Origin: Porodaedalea pini
Lineage: Eukaryota; Basidiomycota; Agaricomycetes; Hymenochaetales; Hymenochaetaceae
Length of the DNA stretch: 64,000 nt
Assembly: GCA_002794775.1 (NCBI GenBank)
Contig: NBAY01000028.1
Span: forward strand, 1-64,000
Direction of reading: 5' to 3'
This document shows positions 45,501-55,161 of this stretch, piece by piece (positions within the stretch are counted from its first letter, which is position 1; every line of letters starts with the position of its first letter). Both the position numbers and the translations under genes were made by a program. Under the pieces are notes generated by a model. It made no database searches. It had not been told where the DNA came from and was given only the letters and a program-made list of their open reading frames with translations.

Positions 45501-46400
45501 GCCAACGGCTCCTACAACGGCGGCCATGGTTTCGTCATTATGCATAATCACCAGGAACTCGCTGTCTTTACTTCAGCAGCGCACTCTCGTTCAAACATAC
45601 TGTTTGAAGAGCAGGAAGCGCTCATCGCAGCCGTACGACGAATCTCTTCTCTCCTTGCGAAATGCCATACACCCGTCCATATTCACATCGTGTCGGACTC
45701 CCTTAATTGCGTCCAACTCATCTTCTCTGATGACGCTCGACACGCGGACTTTATCATTCTTTTCCGCCGCCTATGCGGAATATTCCTCGCCCTTCACCAC
45801 GAGGCATCCCATATCACGGTCCAATGGCTCCCATCACATCGCGGGGTCTTGGGCAATCACAAAGCCGATAAACTGGCTAAAGATGCAGCATCTCACCCTC
45901 AATGCGAGACTATACCAGACTCGCTCCCGAACTTGAAGGCGCAAGTACAGCTCGATCTTCTACGAGACTGGAAAGCCAAAATCGTTAACTTGCGGGGACA
46001 TCGCTCCATCATTGAGCCATCCTCCTTTCTCCTTCAACCAACGCGCTCTTTACGTCCATTTCTGAAGCTTTCTCCAAGGAAGAAGATTCACCGTACAGTT
46101 CTATCACGCGCCACCGGCTTAATGCTGAACACACTTGATTTGCATAACCGAAACCTCCAATCCCGTTGTCCGGACCCGTTGTGCGTTAAACATGATGTCC
46201 ATCATATTCTTAACGTTTGCTCTTTCTTTTCACTTGTTCGAAACGGCCTCTTTCGTCAACGATCCCTACCTTTTACTTTTGCAGACTGGTTTCGCCCAAA
46301 TAATTTTCTTCTCCTTCTCAAATTCGCATATTTTTCATTTCGTCGCCCACCTGACGATATGCCTGTTCTATCTGATTTACCTCCGTCCTTTTACCTTTAG
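42576..46400 (+). CDS. LINE ORF2, endonuclease-reverse transcriptase-RNase H
   Basis: 1274 residues, no interruption. The N-terminal APE-type endonuclease shows DVILFQEIP, FAGDFNRHAD (about 145-155) and SSDHRPIR (about 230). The reverse transcriptase shows LPDAQHGCRKHRSS, DIQGFFDNIS (motif A, about 593), GVPQGSPLSPL (motif B) and YMDDHLLY (motif C, about 687). The RNase H domain has FTDGS, EEQEA, VSDSLN and LPSHRGVLGNHKADKLA. A C-terminal CPDPLCVKHDVHHILNVC zinc motif follows. All catalytic residues I can check are present. The enzyme nicks genomic DNA and copies the element RNA there. YMDD in place of the more common YADD is a minor variation. Confidence 0.93.
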   Translation: MTDTISVFSVNLRNSEPSFDYLLRAFSSTHSTPDVILFQEIPTIHSIVPSKSSPNGTRVFNLCYSAPYITFRPSSPEKPRCCTLVHPRIIHRVSLFTLSHPSPNITVISLSRGDLSPLLLWNVYNSPSLHEFEHPFPALDLPSHIFAGDFNRHADLWSFPEQSAHFRQSEALVDWINENDLTICNPPNQYTYFNRSTSSKSIIDLVFASADFAPFILETVSVSDPSLDISSDHRPIRFSFNIMESVAPQQHPLCSIRSKDLPSFIGEFCDSNSFSFSLANIESPQSLDDLLFSLHSSLSDFAILFLRKRKPRSYFGPNIWWTEACTKLYRDHCRSPTPDSKTRLDTEISRAKNAFFGSRLQQSDMHTAWRNQHLGMARRRAPIGALRMNNGSFSLTESDKASLFRAMFFPPLAQTPEVIPLPDLSEFRPIEMKDIHAALHGINRETSPGNSHISYQHLELLIEHRGQFFVDLFSLCMRMGHFPLSFKTALVTFIPKPKRADFSVPRAFRPITLADTIGKLFERILFNFLQPFFKQNNLLPDAQHGCRKHRSSLTACYDLLSDILTQPFILSGNNNFSSLSLRHRYLITSVLTIDIQGFFDNISHNRLLSKLIQSNVHPNIIRVLSGWLRDRPTSFHFNNFFSTPFIKPNRGVPQGSPLSPLISIFAAADVITAYNTRFGPHRPLLAYMDDHLLYSRSLSIRTNLRRLRNQFEFLSSQFQSLGLSIDPDAIKLLHILPHTRIANYTFRSFLNDSPSTSSAALSLPNNRVISPSRHLTWLGVIFSFDLSPKLHFQSRANKALSTLHQRSFLFNRTNGAYFQYAHLLYFGLIRSVATYGAILFLESPFISILQITQNRFLHSVFNHNTNPAVAESFISCPPIDLFVCALSQSFLLSYFAHSKHNPVKNQYLTSSLLPNTTISKVNSFPSFTPIHSRLIMTPIPPSAQRNHAIRDFNSFFLHPPPYQYFIFTDGSITPTANGSYNGGHGFVIMHNHQELAVFTSAAHSRSNILFEEQEALIAAVRRISSLLAKCHTPVHIHIVSDSLNCVQLIFSDDARHADFIILFRRLCGIFLALHHEASHITVQWLPSHRGVLGNHKADKLAKDAASHPQCETIPDSLPNLKAQVQLDLLRDWKAKIVNLRGHRSIIEPSSFLLQPTRSLRPFLKLSPRKKIHRTVLSRATGLMLNTLDLHNRNLQSRCPDPLCVKHDVHHILNVCSFFSLVRNGLFRQRSLPFTFADWFRPNNFLLLLKFAYFSFRRPPDDMPVLSDLPPSFYL

Positions 46401-46538
46401 CCATGATCTCTAACCCCTTTATGTTACTTTTCCCTAGTCATTAACCACCACGATTCACGCGCTACGAATTATGTCTCTCTCGGTTCCGTTTCCTGTGCGG
46501 TTGGGCATCTGTTGGTAGTAGATAGCAGATATTATACA

Positions 46539-46549
46539 ATATCAATCAC
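46539..46549. repeat. LINE target-site duplication, right
   Basis: Second copy of atatcaatcac, directly after the 3' end of the LINE. Confidence 0.85.
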
Positions 46550-46586
46550 GTGTTGGTCTGAACTGCAAAATTTCTGGCAAGTGTTA

Positions 46587-47435
46587 CAGCCATTTTCATA
46601 AGTCCTGCGACACATGCATGTCACGTGAAGTGAGCTGCGTCAGAGCCAAAATGTCAAAAAATTAGAATGAATGCCTATTTTCTCTGTGAATTCTGCACAG
46701 TACCTGCTCATTAAGTACTCAAAAAAAAGGCATGGTTCTCAGGAGAAGAAATATGTAAAATAGGGGGCAATAAATTGACTGTGTAGGTGGGTGGAGATCA
46801 AACAAGTGCAGCTGGTCTATTCTCTCACCCATTTCCACTGAGATTCAAAAATTATGGCTCCCCTACATCTATCTATAAAATTCTTTCCTGTGTCTGTAAA
46901 TTAAGTATATGACTATACCAACAGCTCCTGCAAGTTTGAAGCCAATCCATTCAGTATTCATGGTCCAGCAGCAAGATTTGTGTTCCACTTCAAGCTCTTT
47001 CCACCCTCCTTTTCTCACAACAGGTCTTGCAGAGTAGAACACAAATCTTGCTGCTGGACCATGAATACTGAATGGATTGGCTTCAAACTTTCAGGAGATG
47101 TTGGTATAGTCATATACTTAATTTACAGACACAGGAAAGAATTTTATAGGTAGATGTAGGGGAGCCATAATTTTTGAATCTCAGTAGAAATGGGTGAGAG
47201 AACAGACCAGCTGCACTTGTTTGATCTCCACCCACCTACACAGTCAATTTATTGCCCCCTATTTTACATATTTCTTCTCCTGAGAACCATGCCTTTTTTT
47301 TGAGTACTTAATGAGCAGGTACTGTGCAGAATTCACAGAGAAAATAGGCATTCATTCTAATTTTTTGACATTTTGGCTCTGACGCAGCTCACTTCACGTG
47401 ACATGCACGTGTCGCAGGACTTATGAAAATAGCTG
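46587..47435. mobile_element. Hairpin MITE of a Tc1-like family
   Basis: 849 bp, flanked by TA on both sides, beginning CAGCCATTTTCATAAG. Arms of about 400 bp are nearly perfect reverse complements around a short unpaired centre near 47010. The arm sequence equals the outer 440 bp of the 9.3-kb element at 47802-57116, so the latter or a relative could mobilise it. Unit A lacks it at the matching ggcaag...acttgcaaagc site. The left half contains cacgtgaagtgag and aacagctcctgcaag phrases shared by all family members. Confidence 0.85.
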
Positions 47436-47437
47436 TA

Positions 47438-47799
47438 ACTTGCAAAGCATAACACTGCTCACACAACAACATCATCCTATCACCATCTGCATACATTAAT
47501 ATTTGCCATATTCTGACTTATCTGATTTCTGCATAGTTTATCAGGTGAGGAAAACCTTTCTTCCTGCCACTGGGAAAAGAAGTGATCCAATTTGAACAAA
47601 GCCGTGACTAGCATTTGTTCAGGTTCAAGACCTCGATCATTTAATTGCTTACCGCAACATGTCTTTTGGCTCTAAAACACAGCTCAATAGTACTACTAAG
47701 GAACAATTGTCTCCATAACTTGATGCATAGGAAATGCACTAGCTTATCCTCATCCCACTTTTTAGGATGCAATGCATAATGTCCTGCTGGCAGTGCTCT
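47438..47799. other. Distal part of unit B, no gene
   Basis: Continues the duplicated upstream DNA (ctactaaggaaca and gatgcatag phrases match unit A). It ends at the TA that flanks the 9.3-kb element. Confidence 0.4.
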
Positions 47800-48425
47800 T
47801 ACAGCCATTTTCATAAGTTTTGTGACACGTGCATTTCACGTGAAATGAGCCGCATCTGAGCCAAAACGTCGAAAAATAGAATAAATGTTGATTTTCTCTG
47901 TAAATTCTGCACAGTACCTGCTCATTAAGTACTCAAAAAATAGGCATGGTTCTCAGGAGCAGAAATATGTAAAATAGGGAGCAATACATTGACTGTGTAG
48001 GTGGGTGGAGATCAAACAAGTGCAGCCAGTCTGTTCTCTCATACATTTCCACTGAGATTCAAAAATTATGGCTCCCCTACATCTACCTATAAAATTCTTT
48101 CCCATGACTGTAAATTAAGTATATGACTATACCAACAGCTCCTGCAAGTCTGAAGCCAATCCATGCAGTATTCATGGTGCAGCAGCAAGGTTTGTGTTCC
48201 ACTTCAAGCTCTTTCCACCTTCCTCTTCTCACAACAGGTCTTGCAGCACGGGCGAGAAGACCGCTAAGATTATGATTCTTTTTGTGTAATTATCAGACAC
48301 ATAAAAGCCATCTTCCCTGCAAGTTTCCTGTCCATTCGCTTTGTGCTTCAGCTGCTACACTCAAATTTCTGTGCATACTACCAACACCTGTGAGCACGTG
48401 AGCACGTGTTAGCCAAGCCACTGCC

Positions 48426-49660
48426 ATGCAAACACGAAAGCCAACACTCTACTTCCTCCTCCTCTCAGGTCGTTCCATGATGGTTTCAGGCAAGGCACTC
48501 TCAGATGATGCAAGACACATCATATTCAGACTGTATCAGTCACAACTCTTCACCGTGCATGACCTGGCCAGGGTAATAGATATCCATCAAGCAACAATCC
48601 ACCAAACTGTTGCTCAACATGAGCGCATGGGGCATTTACGACAGGAGGGCACGAGGACCAGAAGACCAAGGTTGCTTGATTATGCAGATACACAGGTGAG
48701 TGCATTTTTTGAATTGTAATGACTCGCTGCAGCTAACTGAACTATAGTATCTCTTGAGCACGATAGAGCATCACAAGGACCAGTACTTAGACAAGGTGAG
48801 GGAGGAGCTGGAAAGGGTAACAGGCAAGAAGGTTTTGGACACTACAGTATGGAGGTCTCTGCGCCGGGCTGGGTTCACTCTGAAGACGGTGTGGTGATGC
48901 TTATGGCTTCGCATCAGCAAACTTACTCTGCTCAAGATATCGAAAAGGGCACTTGAACGCAGCAAGTCCGCTCGGCTCCGGTACACATTGAGAATGGGAT
49001 CTCAATATGAGGCAGAACAGCTCGTCTTTGTCGACGAGAGCGCATGCGACTGACATACCTTCTTGAGGAAGAAAGCATGGGCTTTGCAGGGTTATCAGGC
49101 ATGTCGGAAAGTGATCTTTACATGGGGAAAAAGGTGCAATGCTTACCTTTATGACTGCAGATCTGACTGCTTGCCTCTTCTAGGTATTCAATCTTGCCCG
49201 CAATCACTTCGACTGGCATGCTTGACTGTACAATACTGGAAGGATCCTTCAATGCCACCTCCTTCTCTGCATTTATCAGGGATCTCTTGGACCACATGCA
49301 ACCTTGGCCGGCCCAAAACTCTGTTGTGGTGATGGACAACTGCACAATCCACAAGTCACTGGAAATCCACGAACTCATTGAGTCAAGGTCCGTCTATTTT
49401 GACCTGTCGTGCTGCGACGCAGGGCTCTTACTGATCTGACTCTGCACAGGGGCATGAAGCTGGAATTTCTCCCCACGTATTCTCCGGACTTCAACCCAAT
49501 CGAGCTGGCATTCTCTCTGCTGAAATCTCGACTTCGTCAGGTCAAATTCAGTGATGAGGAAATGGACGCTTCAGTATTCGCGAAGCTTTACGGTGAAACC
49601 ATGTCTATCAGTGCTGCGGACTGTCATGCTTTCTATCATCATTGCGGTTATCTCTGTTAG
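48426..49660 (+). pseudogene. Tc1-like DD34E transposase, left arm, nonsense-mutated
   Basis: An N-terminal helix-turn-helix part (LSDDARHIIFRLYQSQLFTV, DIHQATIHQTVAQHERMG) is followed by LRRAGFTLKTV and VFVDESACD (first Asp). Next come STGMLDCTILEGSF, VVVMDNCTIHKS (second Asp) and FLPTYSPDFNPIELAFSLLK (Glu). With the small intron removed, 34 residues separate the second Asp and the Glu, hence DD34E. In-frame TGA codons at 48895-48897 and 49051-49053 fall where an Arg codon would be expected (for example D-R-H-T-F after DESAC). Three introns (after ADTQ, WGKR and LIESR) have normal borders. Not functional as read. Confidence 0.8.
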
Positions 49661-49756
49661 TGTTGGGTTTCTTCATTGAGTGGATACAGGCTTCCTTGTC
49701 ACTGTCTCAACTGGTCCAACAATGTAATATATTCTGTCTATATGATGTATGCATAA

Positions 49757-51557
49757 CTACTGTTCCTTGATGTGAGAAACATCCTCCTGCGCATATCGAA
49801 CGATATGATTGAGTAACCCAATGCTTGCCTCCACTTGAGCATCAATAACCATCTTCTCGAGCCTTCCAAATTCTAAGTAAGCCAAGTCATCCAAGCGTTT
49901 AACATCATTGGCCTCGAAAACAGGTAGCAGAGACCTGTATTGGTAGTCATCGCAGCCTCTCTCCATGTCATCGTGCAATGATTCAATCCAATTCTGAACA
50001 GAAGGGTAATCGCGTGGCCTGCGCTCAGCTATCACCCGGTTATGCATTTCGTAGTGCTGGGCAATGACCGGCTGGTTGAAAGGTTGCATTGGCACTACAG
50101 TTGCCACTGTTCCGGCTGTCACAGGAGCACTGTTGGGGAGGGATGTTGTAGGCCCAGTTGCTATGTCAGAGCCGGTTCCTGCGCTGGCATTGTCAGCTGC
50201 TTTCCACTGCTTGTCCAATACTTTCAGTTGCCCCGGTACTTCGTCCACTTTGACTCCGGGAGTATTCTTATACTGGACAAAGTATGCTTTTAGTCCAGTG
50301 AGATTGTGCTTTGTCAATGGACTCACAATCAGTTTTGCATGTTCAACAAGATGTTTGTTGGAATACATAAGATGGTCTTTTGACCCTCTTATTTTACCAC
50401 AGAGCCTGCCATCGTGTTTATCGCATTTGAACGCTGCTGCGATTTGCGCCATAATCTGTTCGAGTGCAGCATCGTAAGCTTCCTTAGCACCGGTGACCCC
50501 TGAAGGAGTCGCATTCGTTCTAGTTGCACTTTGCTGTTTATTGCTGTTCCCATTGTTCCCGCGTGTATTCTTCACTGCATGTCAGGAACCACTTTATACA
50601 TCAAATACTATAGACGAACCTGATTACTGAGATTCTGAATGACAATTCCGGGGTTTTCGTTCCCTCGTTTCTTCTTCTTTTCAGCTGCTTGATGCCTGTG
50701 AACTCGTTTGAACAGCGCGTCCAACTGGTCTTGTGTATCCAAATATTCTGGTTCAAGCTTTGTCCCAGACTTCACAGACCAGCAAGCTGTGTAACCAAGT
50801 TGGTCGAATGTAGAACGGCCCCAGGTGATTGAAACTGCTTCATTGATCAAATCAGCCAGCGACATCTTGGAGTTGATCTTCATGTCTCGCACGCCAGTAC
50901 CGTCATGAATTTTTACCATGACTTCCAGTTCGGGCTTTTTCTCTGCAGCAGGTGTCGATGTGATCCATCCATAAGCTTTTGCATGTCCAAGGGAGGGAGT
51001 ATTCCAGTCCACATACTTGCCAGCTATACTTTTCTTAGCCACAGCCTTAGGCAACAATGAATGGAGGTTTCATACCATCATCAAGATGGAAAGAACGCTC
51101 ATCAGGCTTGTCAGGGGAGTCAGGAATTTCATCGAAGGCCGATCTGTCATCGTCAAAACCCTGCGTTTCATTCATAGTGTCGTTCAAGCCAAGTCCTGAA
51201 GCCCGAACGACGTCCGCAATGGATATATCCCCCTGATCTTCAGGCGAATGCTCCTGTTCAACTGTATCCTTGTCATTGCCCTTCTTGCGCGGCTATGGGC
51301 ATGAAAACCGGTCAGAGAGAGCATTTGCATCAAATTTCACAACTCACAGTTCGGCGGGTCGGCTTTGCTGTTGTAGCATATTTCTTCCCACTCGATTTCA
51401 ACTGCTTTTTTGTGGGAGTTTCGGGGACCTGATTGGGGACTTCATTTTTCCTGGGGCGACCAACAGGGCGTTTCTTCATCTGCACAGCTAATTCCGCAGC
51501 TAGTTCTTCGCCGTCTTTGAGTTTTTTGGACTTCTTTCTGACATGTTGAGGCGGCAT
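49757..51557 (-). CDS. AT-hook protein of the 9.3-kb element, function unknown
   Basis: At least four exons join to about 560 residues. The first (from the ATG at 51557) is very basic and contains an AT-hook, KKRPVGRPRK. The second is acidic. The third (51057-50625) has YVDWNTPSLGHAKAYGW and LADLINEAVSITWGRSTF. The junction after IQNL uses a GTAATC donor and joins MKNTRGNNG. The last part carries a Pro/Thr linker, RPRDYPSVQNWIESLHDDME, and a helical end with LEFGRLEKMVIDAQ and RYAQEDVSHIKEQ. No family recognised; the AT-hook suggests DNA binding in the nucleus. A diverged fragment of the 3' end is found at the inner edge of the other arm, so members of this gene family travel with the element. 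It is transcribed away from the gene on the plus strand. Confidence 0.65.
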
Positions 51558-51937
51558 CGTAGGGTCAGGAAAAGAAACGCAATTCGATTTCGCTTAGAGC
51601 ATCGGATATTTTTGCTTACCGAATATTTTGGTACCTAAGCCTCCCGAAAGATGTCGGCGACCTCTACCTCCTTCATGACTATTGCTTTCATGCCGACTGA
51701 GCCATTGTGGACCAAGGTTGAAGGTAGGGAACTGGCTATCCCAATGCGGCAAGAATACAAAAGGAGGGTTCAGGGCATCAAAATGCACCGGTCTCATCTT
51801 TATCTCTCGTCCTTCTCCTCCCATCCCCATCAGTCTTGCTCTCCTGCCTCATCGCTCACCCCTATAAGTACCCATTGCTACGGAAGGACAAGCTGGACGG
51901 CATCCTATGGATCCTTCCAGTGACATAGTCATGGTTA
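51558..51937. promoter_or_regulatory. Shared divergent promoter region of the element genes
   Basis: About 380 bp separate the two divergent start codons. Open frames on both strands lack motifs. By position it must hold both promoters; no clear TATA or known box was picked out. Confidence 0.35.
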
Positions 51938-54688
51938 ATGGTACGGAATAGATCGCCACGTTCTAAGTCTTTGGTGGCTTACAAACAGGCATTTTGTGTA
52001 GCACCCAGTGAAGTTCATGATCATGAAGACACCATGGAAGACTCTGAGCAGTTGCAAGAGGTGCTATCTGGTAAGCATATGTCTTCCCTGGTAAGTTCCA
52101 TGGGCCCTTCTGACGTGATGTCAGATGAAGTTTCTTCTGAAGGACCTGCAGAGAATGATTCAAAAAGAAAGGGAAAGGAAGTGGCTCGAGAGAGTTCAGG
52201 GGAGGAATCTAGTCGTAGTAGCCGTAAGTACTATTTATACAATTGCTGCGGGATCATCCTGATGCATCTGTGCACTATTTTTCAGCATCCGAAAGTGCAG
52301 CGCTTAAGAAGCAGCTCGTTCAAGCGAAGGCATCACAGTCCTATGATGAAGTTGTGGTAATTGCGGAGGCAGCTGTTGCTAAGCATGGTCAGATTGAGGA
52401 AAAGTCAAAGCGGCGTAAAAAACGTCTTCACGCCAGAAAAAATTTTGATTCTCTCTTGGCTAGGATAACCCAACTCGAGTCACAAATCCACACAAGCGAG
52501 GCCACCGTGCTTTGAACTGTTCAAGATGTTGCTGCAGCCGACGAGGCACATTCTTCGGAGGCCCAGGTCGGCCTTCTTTTTGTCACGGATCGGGTTAATA
52601 CGTTGGAGGAGAAAAGTGAACAAAGCGAAATCAATGCACGTCGAGTAGAAGATGAAATACGTGGTGTACTTAGTCTTCATACGGATGCTATTCTCGGGGT
52701 AAAGCTCCTTCTCTAGTATCACTCTACTTGATTCTCACATTCTGATTTAGGAGCCTGAAGCGGCGGATAAGTTGCACCTTCGAAAATTAATCGAGGAAGG
52801 AAAGATTATACTCCTTACGGGATTCAGTGTTGCGGAGCGTGTCCTGCAGATTCGCTACTGCTCGGGAAACACTTCAAATAATGAGGATGTCCGCAAGCCT
52901 AAAAGGATTCATTATTTCATCCCGATCGACCACCCTCGTATTCAGGAAAACACAGCGTGTGACCCGTGGACATACGAACGGGTCTTGAGGGACCTTGTGC
53001 AGCGTGCTCAAACCCCAAAGGCAGGCCCTGGCATGCCCTTCGAGGCATTCAAATCAATCGCCAATATAACGGAAAACCACACATTCGATCTCGGGCAACT
53101 CTATCTGAAGTACGACAGAGAGAAGGTAATCCAAAACTTGCACGACTTGTTAGCTGCTTTTATGCATGCTCATGAACGGCCGAGTTTCTGGGAGATGAAT
53201 GCTTCGCTTTCCTTTGCCGTGAGGGTGGAACAGGCAGGATATGGAGATTGCAAACCTTTCTGCGACCGGGCCCAATACAATGATGCGGACACCCTTGTTC
53301 TGGCAGAAGTTATTAGGAGCGGACTTCTGCAGGCATCCGAGATATCCACGGAGCTAAAGGAGAAACCCAAGACTATGAGCAAAATCGAGAGTTTCGCGGG
53401 CCACGAAGCGATGTGGATTTTCAATCAGTATCAGCAAAAGTCTAAAAAGAGTTGGCCTAAAAGAGGCTCTGCTCACTACTCCATGCACTCTTCCCAACTC
53501 TCCGACGTGGGCTCTACCCCTTGCGATACTGTATTGGGCACGCAATTTGATTTGAAAAAGAGACTTATGCACAATTCTGTCAACCAAATTGCATACATAC
53601 TTCGTCTTGCCTTCAGGCAACGAAAAGAGGATGTGGATATCTTGTTTAGCGCTTCCCCGATTCCGCAACTGGAGGGACCGGAAAAATATGATTTTAAGTC
53701 GGCCGATAGTCGAATGAGAGAATATGCCAGTCTTGTTGTGGATCTTTGTAATGAAGCAAGCTTGTCGTACGAAGAACTGGACACCCGAATACTTCTCGCA
53801 GAGGCCAGTGCGCCAGTGGGCAGTGTGAAGCACTCGCTATGCAGGAATTACAGGAATCTTAGGGCGTATATGCCTTTCATCAAGGACCTGTCTGCGCTAT
53901 TGGCAGCTCTCAAGCTCTTGGAGGATGGAATTGCCAACATTCTATTGCAGGAAGATGCCTATGACTCACTCGTAGTTGCGTTACATGGAGGTGCCCATGA
54001 TATGTCCAAGCCTGTGGAATCTTATGAAGCTGCAATAAAGGCATTGGAGGAGCGTGGTGTTTCACAGGGGCAGTTTAAGAAGTGTGCTCCACATTTCAGA
54101 GCGATTTTGGCCGTCCAGCAGGGAATCAACATGCATAACAGTATCCCCGACGGACCTATAAGTGTAGGGTTCCCCCTTCCACATGTGGACAATGTGGTGC
54201 GATCCAGTGAACGGGAATCCAGTGCATTGCAATCCTATCTGTCGTCATCTGCGAAATCATTTCGCAAGCGTCCCGCTGACGATCATGCCCTTACGACAAG
54301 GCCAGAGAAAAAAAAGAATCGATCGGATTACCCGCATGACGAAGGCCCCTCTAATTCAAGGGGAGGCATGGCTCATGGAGACACATCCCCGCTATCCCCC
54401 CTCACTTCGTCCTCGCTCCAGCCAGGCCCCTCTAATTTGTTTAATGCCGGAAGGGGAGGCACGGCTCATGGAAACACATCCCGGTCCCTCCTCACTTCAT
54501 CCTCGTCCTGGCCACCTCCCCCCGCTGACTGGCATCAGACTTACGAGAACTACAGAAGAGAGGGTGGAAGAGAGGGTAGAAGCGACCAGAAATGGAGACA
54601 CGACTACCACTCTGGAAGAGAGGATAGAGACTACCAGAGACGGGAATACAGCTACTCCAGAAGAGGGGGTAGACGTGGACATCACTGA
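51938..54688 (+). CDS. Large protein with coiled coil and Arg/Gly-rich tail, function unknown
   Basis: Exon one (51938-52223, MVRNRSPRSK) is Ser/Glu-rich. Exon two (from 52286) encodes a basic coiled coil with KSKRRKKRLHARKNFDSLL and continues to about 52698. The last exon (from 52751) gives some 640 residues: LHLRKLIEEGKIILLTGFSV, a middle helical domain with HERPSFWEMNASLSFAVRV, and a tail with NSRGGMAHGDTS repeats ending in RGG/RR-rich sequence. The tail could bind RNA or DNA. An in-frame TGA at 52513-52515 follows SEATVL, while coding-like sequence (TVQDVAAADEAHSS) continues in the same frame, so this allele is probably broken. I recognise no family. It is divergent from the AT-hook gene inside the same element. 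Confidence 0.55.
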
Positions 54689-54984
54689 GAGAGTTCCGGA
54701 AGAGTTGCTCTGACATCATGATAATGAGCTTGAGGCGTCCAAGGTGGTCACTGGAGCAGCGGTAATGAGGAGGGACTCCAGCATGGATCAAATCGGTCTG
54801 AACAATCAGACACATGCTCTCGCATAGCCTCAAATCCTTTTGTCTACTATTTCCTTTTGTATTCCTCCTACTAAGTCTTCTTTCATACAGAAATACCAGG
54901 GTTTTGTATGATTAGTTGTGTAGAATGTACATTTTATTTATTCAATGATTGAAGTTTACTGCTAGAAAGTGACCATGATGATGG

Positions 54985-55161
54985 AGTGCGTGATGTTCCG
55001 CACCACTCAACTCATTGTCCATCGCTACGATAGCCTTTGGGCACGGCAAGACTGCATATGGTCCAAGAGCAAAGGATGCAGAGGTCGAGACAAGTCTTGC
55101 ATTACTCACTCACACTGTTCGATATGCGCAGGAGGATGTTTCTCACATCAAGGAACAGTAG
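54985..55161 (+). pseudogene. 3' fragment of a paralogue of the AT-hook gene
   Basis: Reads AKDAEVETSLALLTHTVRYA then QEDVSHIKEQ and a stop, matching the C-terminus of the gene at 49757-51557. The upstream part is clearly diverged, while the last 40 or so bases and the following 3' flank are identical. It marks the inner boundary of the right arm. Confidence 0.7.

Larger units (their letters stand above)
40264..46538 (+). mobile_element. Full-length Tad1-like LINE retrotransposon
   Basis: A 6275-bp insertion with an 11-bp target duplication, a short 5' leader of about 70 bp, two uninterrupted ORFs and a 3' untranslated part of about 140 bp without a poly(A) run. ORF1 with zinc knuckles plus ORF2 with endonuclease, reverse transcriptase and RNase H is the layout of the fungal Tad1 group and relatives. 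Both ORFs open and the target duplication exact: this copy is young and may be competent. Confidence 0.92.
36733..47790. repeat. Segmental duplication unit B
   Basis: Direct-repeat partner of unit A. It carries an intact FunK1 gene. Its upstream half is split by a 6.3-kb LINE and an 849-bp MITE; removing both restores colinearity with unit A. Some 200 bp (about 47462-47680) have no counterpart in A. Confidence 0.8.

Noticed and set aside
40264..46538. LTR retrotransposon or DIRS-type element
   Set aside because: No long terminal repeats or integrase; the order endonuclease-RT-RNase H and target duplication are those of a LINE.
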